Shown: positions 57,545 to 64,000 of the stretch, one piece after another
Numbering within the stretch: the stretch's first letter is position 1
Layout: each line of letters opens with the position of its first letter
NCBI GenBank assembly: GCA_033002965.1
Contig: JAURVB010012597.1
Location: forward strand, 124,001-188,000
Reading direction: 5' to 3'
Source: Piper betle
Lineage: Eukaryota; Streptophyta; Magnoliopsida; Piperales; Piperaceae
DNA: 64,000 nt
Program-made: the position numbers and the translations under genes
Notes under the pieces: model-generated
The model's input: only the letters and a program-made list of their open reading frames with translations
The model's database searches: none
Told to the model about the DNA's origin: nothing

Positions 57545-60533
57545 TTGTAACACCCCAAATCCGGTTCACGCTTGTGAACCGAACCGGCATGTTACAGGCC
57601 CTGGTTAGGTCAGCTAACCCGAACCTAACTCATGCGGATCCAATCTCGGCGTCTTAAGATGAAGATACAACTCGCAATGCATTGATGAATGCACAAACCC
57701 TAACATGGTACTACATGAATGACATGCAATTCAAGCACACACCAATACAATTACGATTAAACTCAATAAAAATTCTAAAATAAAACAGACAGAGTCTCCC
57801 CTAAAAGTGCAATTACGGTCCACGCTGTCAAAACAATATATACCACATATATAAGCATATATCAACAATTTCATTCACATAATCTAATATACTGTATATT
57901 CATTATAGAACTTGGGCCACACTTCTACTGCGCACTCTGATCACATCTCACCTCTTGTCATCATGTCATAACATCATATCATTTCATTTAATCATATCCT
58001 ATCATGTCTTAGCATTTCACATCATTCACAATATAATACCATCATAAATAAAGTATCAACCACTCTATCGACATGACATGTGTGCAAGCGACAACAATCC
58101 TCCTCCGTCCAAGCTGGCTCCTCCAACTCGTGATTATTACCTACATATAGTATAAAAACACGTCAGTAACAAGTGTTACTAGTCCGAAAAATAAAATAAC
58201 TATAACAAGCTAGCTATGAGAGCAAACTCTCATATGAAAGTAAACATCATATACTCCACGTGAACACTCTGAAGGGCACTACTGACGAGCCACTGGGCTG
58301 CAGACCCGGTAGCATCCTGAACTTACTGATCTGCTGCTGGTACTGTGCCGCTCTCGGCACTTCTTTTTCAGTACTTCACGTAAAACTTTATCCTAAGCCC
58401 TCTCCTTACCTCCATATTTCTCCTGGCCTTGAGCATGAAGGCCGAGTACTCTCATGCAGTCGCCTTTAATACCCTTTGAACCACAAGTCCGGACATGCAC
58501 TGTACTAAACAGTACCCGTAACCCTCCACGTTCTCCGGGTGTGAAGAACTCAAACGCGGAGTTGTCAGGATCCCTCGGGAATGGAACAGTCCGCTGGCAC
58601 TAATCCAGAGCCCGCTTTGACTATCACGGCATCCGCTCATGGTACGTGCAGTCGGTTTCTCCATCTCTCGTCTCACTAAAAACGCGAAAAACTACATATA
58701 TATAGGGCTGGGTAGGGATTTATATAATAGGCCCGAAGGCAACTTGTGGTGGATCTTGTTTTCGAAATCATCCTCGAGGGATCTCATCCTCGAGGGGTTA
58801 TTAATCCGAAAATCTGTTCGGCTAGATGGCCCGAGTTAAGTGGGATCCAATAAAACGCCACTTAACCCGTCCTGCAAATGATAAGATAAACATACAATAG
58901 AAAGACGTAAAACAGAGTCGAGTCCTAAACGGACCTGGTAGAAGCTCCAAGCGTGTCATCGCGCCTAGGCGGCGAGCTCCTACTTTGTACCTACACATCA
59001 AAACTAAATACTAACGCCCGCTAACTAAATGATGCATCAAACTCGTCATATAATCAACACACTCACATAATCAAACCACATCCATCAACAGTAAAATAAT
59101 CATAAATATGAAAGTAATTCTAACTCATCCTATTCATACCAATTTTATTGTGCTTTTCTAAGTTACATCGTGGTCACTTATCATGTTCCGACTCGATCTA
59201 CCTCATTAGATCACTTACTCTTCATTCACACTTAATCTCATCATGCAACTCATCGTTTCATCCATCATTAAGCATTAATCACATCAATAAACCAACCCTA
59301 GCATGTTGTGCTAACAATCATCAAGTTTAAATTATAAATTCGGAGGTAATTATACCTCACGTCGTCGGCAATCGGCGACGGCTAGGGTTCCGTCGCGCGT
59401 CTCGGAGCTCGAATTCGGCGCTCATCGGCGTCCGACATTCGATCGGGATCGACTGGATGAACTCCTCGGAAGATCCGGCGAATTCCAGCGAATCCAATTT
59501 TCCGGCGGGTTCTGGCAGGTTTTCCGGCGGCTTCAGTGGTTTTCCGGCACCCTTCCGGCGGTTTTCCGGCAACAATTGCTGGCGGCGTCTACTAGCTGGA
59601 TAGGGGTCATATAGGGTACCATTGGAACCGGCTCGGCGAGCCCGACACATCCATGACGTCGACATGGTCGGCCGAGGCGGTGGCTCGCCGGAAAATGGCT
59701 AAAACAGAGGCTGGCCGTGGTGGTGTGGAGATCCGGCCAGGATGGGCGGCGCTGGCCTCCGTTCCGGTCGGGGAAGATCACTGGGCTGTCGATGGTGCTG
59801 AGGCGACCACCTGATCGTGGCGGCGACGGTCGCCGGCGGCGGAATCAGCGACACGACCGAAATGTAGCCGCGGCGCTAGGCGAGGCGATTCCGGCGTCGC
59901 GGCGGCCTGGCAACGGCCGGGGCTGGTCAGGGCGGCACGGCAACGCCGTGGCGGGGCTAGGCAGCGTCGATCGGCGACCGGGCGGCGTCGACAGCGGCGG
60001 CGGCGACGCTGCACGGGGCGGCGTCGGGCAAGGGTTTGGGAAGAAGATGTCGGGAGGGGAGAAATAGCTGGGTGGCAATTTCGTAAATAAGACTTGACTC
60101 GTCTCCGGCTCGAGTCAAGTATAATAACTAAGTCGTATTAAATCCTAAAAAAATTCATAAAAAATTGGGAAAAATCCCGTAAAATCAAACAAACACCACA
60201 ACATCATAATGATATGCTCTATGACTATCAACCCACCCAAACTGCCCGTAACGCGTCCTAACGCGGTAAACGGCTTAAAACTAATTCTACGATCCACTAT
60301 ATATAAAAATAAAAAAATGACTGGCATACTCTCACATATTCTGATAACTCATTCTGTTCTGCTGTGTTCATGACGTTATCATCATATACTTGGGTACGCA
60401 TGACCCTCATAGCTCATACACGCGACCGGCGTCGGCTCGGTACACGTGTCCTGAAACTGACTCAACTCGAAAAATAACGGTCGACCCGACCGGTTCTGAA
60501 TATAAAACCCTAACTCGAATCGTGGGTTTTACA
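57545..60533 (-). mobile_element. 3' LTR of element B (2989 bp), minus orientation
   Basis: The left end is TGTAACACCCC at 57545 and the right end GGGTTTTACA at 60533; beyond it lies a polypurine tract on the minus strand, so this is the 3' LTR of a minus-strand element. It has a GC-rich block (59340-60060) with long but meaningless open frames on both strands, and matches the fragments at 2236-4896, 49119-50310 and 55862-56755. Confidence 0.85.
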
Positions 60534-60553
60534 ATCTTCCCTCCTTATAAAAA
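60534..60553 (-). other. Polypurine tract of element B
   Basis: On the minus strand TTTTTATAAGGAGGGAAGAT lies next to the LTR start TGTAAAACCC, preceded by GAGGACGAAA. It matches the tract of element C at 25007-25027. Confidence 0.8.
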
Positions 60554-62810
60554 TTTCGTCCTCAAAATTTCAACTCAAGGAGGTTCTACTGAAACTAGTT
60601 CCTGGAAGCTGGGATACATATCAGTTGTATCCTCTACTGCTTCAACAGTCCTATACATCCTCACTGACTGTAGTGGTGCCGACATGGTGAGTCCTGCTTA
60701 GTGATGCTGACCATCTCAAACATTCTGGATTCTATACTTCCTGTGTCTGTTCTGACATTATCATCATCCTTCTCTTCTGTTCTGATCCCTACTGCTAACT
60801 CGGCGAAAAACCCTAGGTCACCCCTAAGGGCCTACTAGGTTGGTCAAGCAGATACTCTAGGGTATCGCAAGGTTCTAATCTGAGCTATGTCTGGGAGAAC
60901 TACATCGAGGGTAAGACCTACCTGCTAGCATCTACCCATGTCCCTCTAATCCTCATCTATGAAAAGTCATCTACATATACCCTCAGGAAACTCAATCCTA
61001 AATCCTACAACCATACTAAGGTGTGCTATGAGTCTCCTGTTAGGTACGAGTGTATAGGCTAATGAGCTGCATGGCTCACTGTCGCCAGTCTAAATCTAAC
61101 TCTCAAGTGTCCTTGTATAAGGAACTGGACCGCTCACTGGGTCCTAGTTGACTCGGTCCTGAGTCAAGTATCTCACTCTGTTCTATAAGAGAACAAGGAT
61201 AGCTGCTATGACTCTACTGCATACTATGGCTCAAGTGACTATCTATACAACTACTAACTACTGCTGAAAGGAGGCGAGAACACCTGTACATACACAGCGT
61301 GTCTCAAGGAGTATGATAACATACTCTGCATGGGACTGTGGAGTCTGCATCTGGTCTGTGGCATGTGCTCTGTGCTCTGGTCAATGTATACTCATCTCAA
61401 TCCTCTGGATAAACTGATGGTAGAACTGATACATACAAAGGGGTGAGTGGGAATCCTCAAGTGAAAACTCTACTATGTCTGACATCTCTAGGTTATAGGA
61501 AGGGAGGCTGAATCTCGTGGAAATCTAGTCACACTGCTCAAGAACTCTCAATGGGTGCTATCTCATTCTCACATGTGGTGTCTGACGCCAGGTAAATGGG
61601 GGAATCCACTAGGTTAAGAAAAACCCGCTACATAGGTGTGTCACTCTGGTCTATGGTAAGGTCTAGGTATCATACAAATGGCAAGGAAGATGAAATCCCT
61701 ATGTAGCGTACTAGGTGACCAAAATATCGGTAGGTCTATGGACTTGTCTCTAAGATCACCACGATTCACTATGCCACAGGTGATCAGGCTGTGGAACAGT
61801 CAATCGATCACGAATCTCAGAAATGGCTCTTATGTGGCTCTAGTTCAATCAGCTAACAGTAGGCATGTGTTTCTCGATACTGTACTAGTCACGCACTTCT
61901 AAACGGGCGGGGTGCAAATGACCCAAAGAACCACTGTCTCCCCTCAAGTCTACGGGGACTCATAATGAGGTTTGACACATGTCTCGTCCGCTCTTCAGTG
62001 GTGTGTGACCTGCCGTCCCGTACCGATTTGTAGCACTAATCTTGACTCACATGACTACTACCGTTGTGGTAGACTCTCAAGCAAAGCTATCAATGAAGAT
62101 GAGCATACACTGATATCACTTTGTCTGGTCAGCATGGTCTGTCCTGCCTGAAGTCCCTGTTGACATCGTTCTCAAGCTGGGGTGAAATCCTCATCGGAAG
62201 ATCGGTCTGCAACATCTACCTGCACTATAAACCCTAATAAGTACCATAAAGGTACCTCTATACTCAGGGCAAGGCTCAATCCTATGTCTCAAGGTAAGAA
62301 CCTAATCGTGCTGGCGAAACACAAGGGAATCACTATCCTTCTGGAAAACCCTTCCTCACTAACCCTCTATCTATGCCCAATACTCTAATATAAGTCAAAT
62401 TCCTATCACTGGTTGACCCATCACTAAATGGGTTCAACAGCGTGTGTGACTCATCTACTAACCATCTGATCTATATCTGATTGTGGCCCATGGATGTATT
62501 ATCATGCAATCTGCACAATCGGATCATTGTGACCGTCCCATCTGAAGGTCATACGGTCATGTTCCCTGATTCTGTCCATGCGCATCCCTATGAGACTGTC
62601 ACTAACAGTGTCTGATGGGGTTGTCTTGCAATATTCATCTGACCCAAGGGTGTTAGGTCAAAACACTAATTGCAAGAGAGCTGTGAAGTCGGATCCTATG
62701 CCATCTCATCCAAATAACCTCACTTTTCCTAACTCTTCTCTGTTCTGCTAATTTCCATTGTGGCTATATCTTGTTCCTCAAGTTCTGGCCCTACTAAACT
62801 CTAACTAATC

Positions 62811-63066
62811 TACTCGGTCGGCGGATGAGCAATACACGGATGGCGGTAGTGCATCTTTGGTCGGTGGTGGTACATCTCGAACGACGGTTGTGCACTCGGC
62901 GGTAGTTGTGTGACTCGGTCGGCGGTCATGCAACTCGGTCGGTGGTTGTGCAACTCGGTCGGCGGTTGTGCTACTCGGTCGGTGGTTGTGCAACTCGGTC
63001 GGTGGTTTGCATTGCACTCGGTCGGTGGTTGTGCACTCGGTCGGCGGTTGTGCAACTCTGTCGGTG
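62811..63066 (-). repeat. Short tandem repeat array (about 20-21 bp unit) inside element B
   Basis: About a dozen units of ACTCGGTCGGTGGTTGTGCA and variants (CGGTCGGCGGTTGTGC). Its frames give Pro/Thr/Arg repeats on the minus strand, but the unit length varies, so no frame is kept. A degenerate counterpart lies at 16870-17010 in element C. Confidence 0.85.
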
Positions 63067-64000
63067 ACAATTCTATCTAGATGCTAAATTCTGATCTGGA
63101 TCGTATACATCATAAATCCACTCTACTATCTCTGACATATCTTGGCTGCTAACAACTAAGCTCAGGTTGTCCAACCATACGTGTCTAATCCAGAGGGGTT
63201 TGGATCATGTGCTGACACATATGATGGTAAACCTATGCTGAACTCATTGTAATCTCTTGAAATCTGGAGTGGCTGCTTTCATCAGTGTTGACTGGCCCTC
63301 AATAGTAGTCCTGATCTTTTCCTCATCATATCGAGATCTCTGCCTGGCAAAGTGAAGCCAAAACTGTTGCCCGTAGGTCATAAACTAGTGGAAGAGGGGA
63401 GGTGGTGAAGTGCTAATCGAACTGTCGATCCACCACGCTACTCATCCTCATTCATTACTATCTTCTAGAAGTGGTCCATCTCAAGTCGTCTGCACAAACT
63501 CTCATCTATGCTCCATGTACTTCAATGGCCCTATTGGCATAATCACATCCTTCATCCGTAGGGATTTGTCTAAGGCACTCGACGGTCCATCTCATGTGCC
63601 ACTAACTTACTGGTATCTCTATACTTCAAGTTCTTTCCCACTATGTACACCACGTCCAATGGAAGCAGGACTAATGCGGTGACATGCAAAACATGGACAC
63701 CTGGTCAACATCCAATTCAGCCTCAGCTGACCGAAAATGTGGACACCTAACTCATCCAAATCTCTTTTGCAATGGACAGCATCTGGTGGGTCTCTACGCC
63801 CATCATGACATTCCTGTCAGATTCTTAGAATCTAACGTCTATTGACATCTGGATCTGGTATAAGATAGGATCCTATACCCATTCTACCTCTGCTAGCACT
63901 ACTACATCCCCTGCTCACATCTAACTGGGCAAGCAATCTGATATCATGATAACAATCCATATATGGCATGTCAGCTCAACTAAGGTCAATGTCACATATT

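Larger units (their letters stand above)
60534..64000 (-). mobile_element. Element B internal region (non-coding, runs off the window)
   Basis: No gag or pol motif in any frame. On the minus strand it is collinear with the internal region of element C: 61890-62020 with 23450-23580, 62540-62650 with the sequence around the D insertion site (17275-17303 plus 22866-22950), and 62805-63190 with 16726-17030. This shows that it belongs to the same large non-coding retrotransposon lineage. The primer site and 5' LTR are outside the window. Confidence 0.75.

Noticed and set aside
59357..60078. Overlapping Arg/Pro-rich frames
   Set aside because: GC-rich part of the B LTR; no conservation of frame with 2985-3655.
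62805..63070. Pro/Thr-rich repeat protein on the minus strand
   Set aside because: Unit length varies (20-21 bp), so the frame breaks repeatedly, and the counterpart in element C is not open.

Overview
The window is nuclear DNA of a flowering plant. Two intron-containing genes sit on the + strand on an otherwise transposon-dominated background: Ty3/gypsy LTR elements with initiator-Met tRNA primer sites, TG...CA LTR ends and a chromodomain. I see no tRNA or rRNA gene, no CRISPR array and no bacterial or organellar operon. I cannot name the species from the sequence.

Left part (1-36000): a nest of LTR retrotransposons. Element A (1-2235) is the 3' end of a chromovirus-type gypsy element with an intact integrase/chromodomain tail and an LTR carrying a tandem repeat; it sits inside an LTR of a second family (B type, 2236-4896, minus orientation). 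6280-12874 is a pile of C-type LTR pieces in both orientations. 12875-27792 is a full-length element C with 2.8-kb LTRs, primer site and polypurine tract but no recognisable gag or pol, so it looks like a LARD. Inside it is element D (17304-22865), whose left LTR is a head-to-head palindrome and which is flanked by the 5-bp duplication GTGTT. Element E (27793-35336, minus) is a relative of A with recognisable but ruined gag, protease, RT, RNase H and integrase. A tandem TRIM-like miniature retroelement array lies at 35414-36000.

Middle part (36270-54700): a 15-exon gene for a DWNN/zinc-knuckle/RING E3 ubiquitin ligase of the PQT3/RBBP6 family (37355-45587), and a 5-exon gene for a 152-residue RAD6-type ubiquitin-conjugating enzyme (52089-54360), both on the + strand with about 6.5 kb between them. 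The E3 gene carries a hAT-like MITE in intron 10 and an apparent one-base deletion in exon 2. The RAD6 gene is complete. The two genes encode an E2 and an E3, but nothing in the sequence shows that they work together.

Right part (54700-64000): another nest. An old B-type LTR is interrupted by a C-type LTR, which is interrupted by a minus-oriented B element. Its non-coding internal region (60534-64000) is collinear with that of element C, so B and C are related large non-coding retrotransposons.

All exon boundaries and transposon calls come from reading the sequence by eye, without alignment software. LTR ends stated to the base rest on TG...CA termini next to a primer site or polypurine tract; those marked approximate do not.
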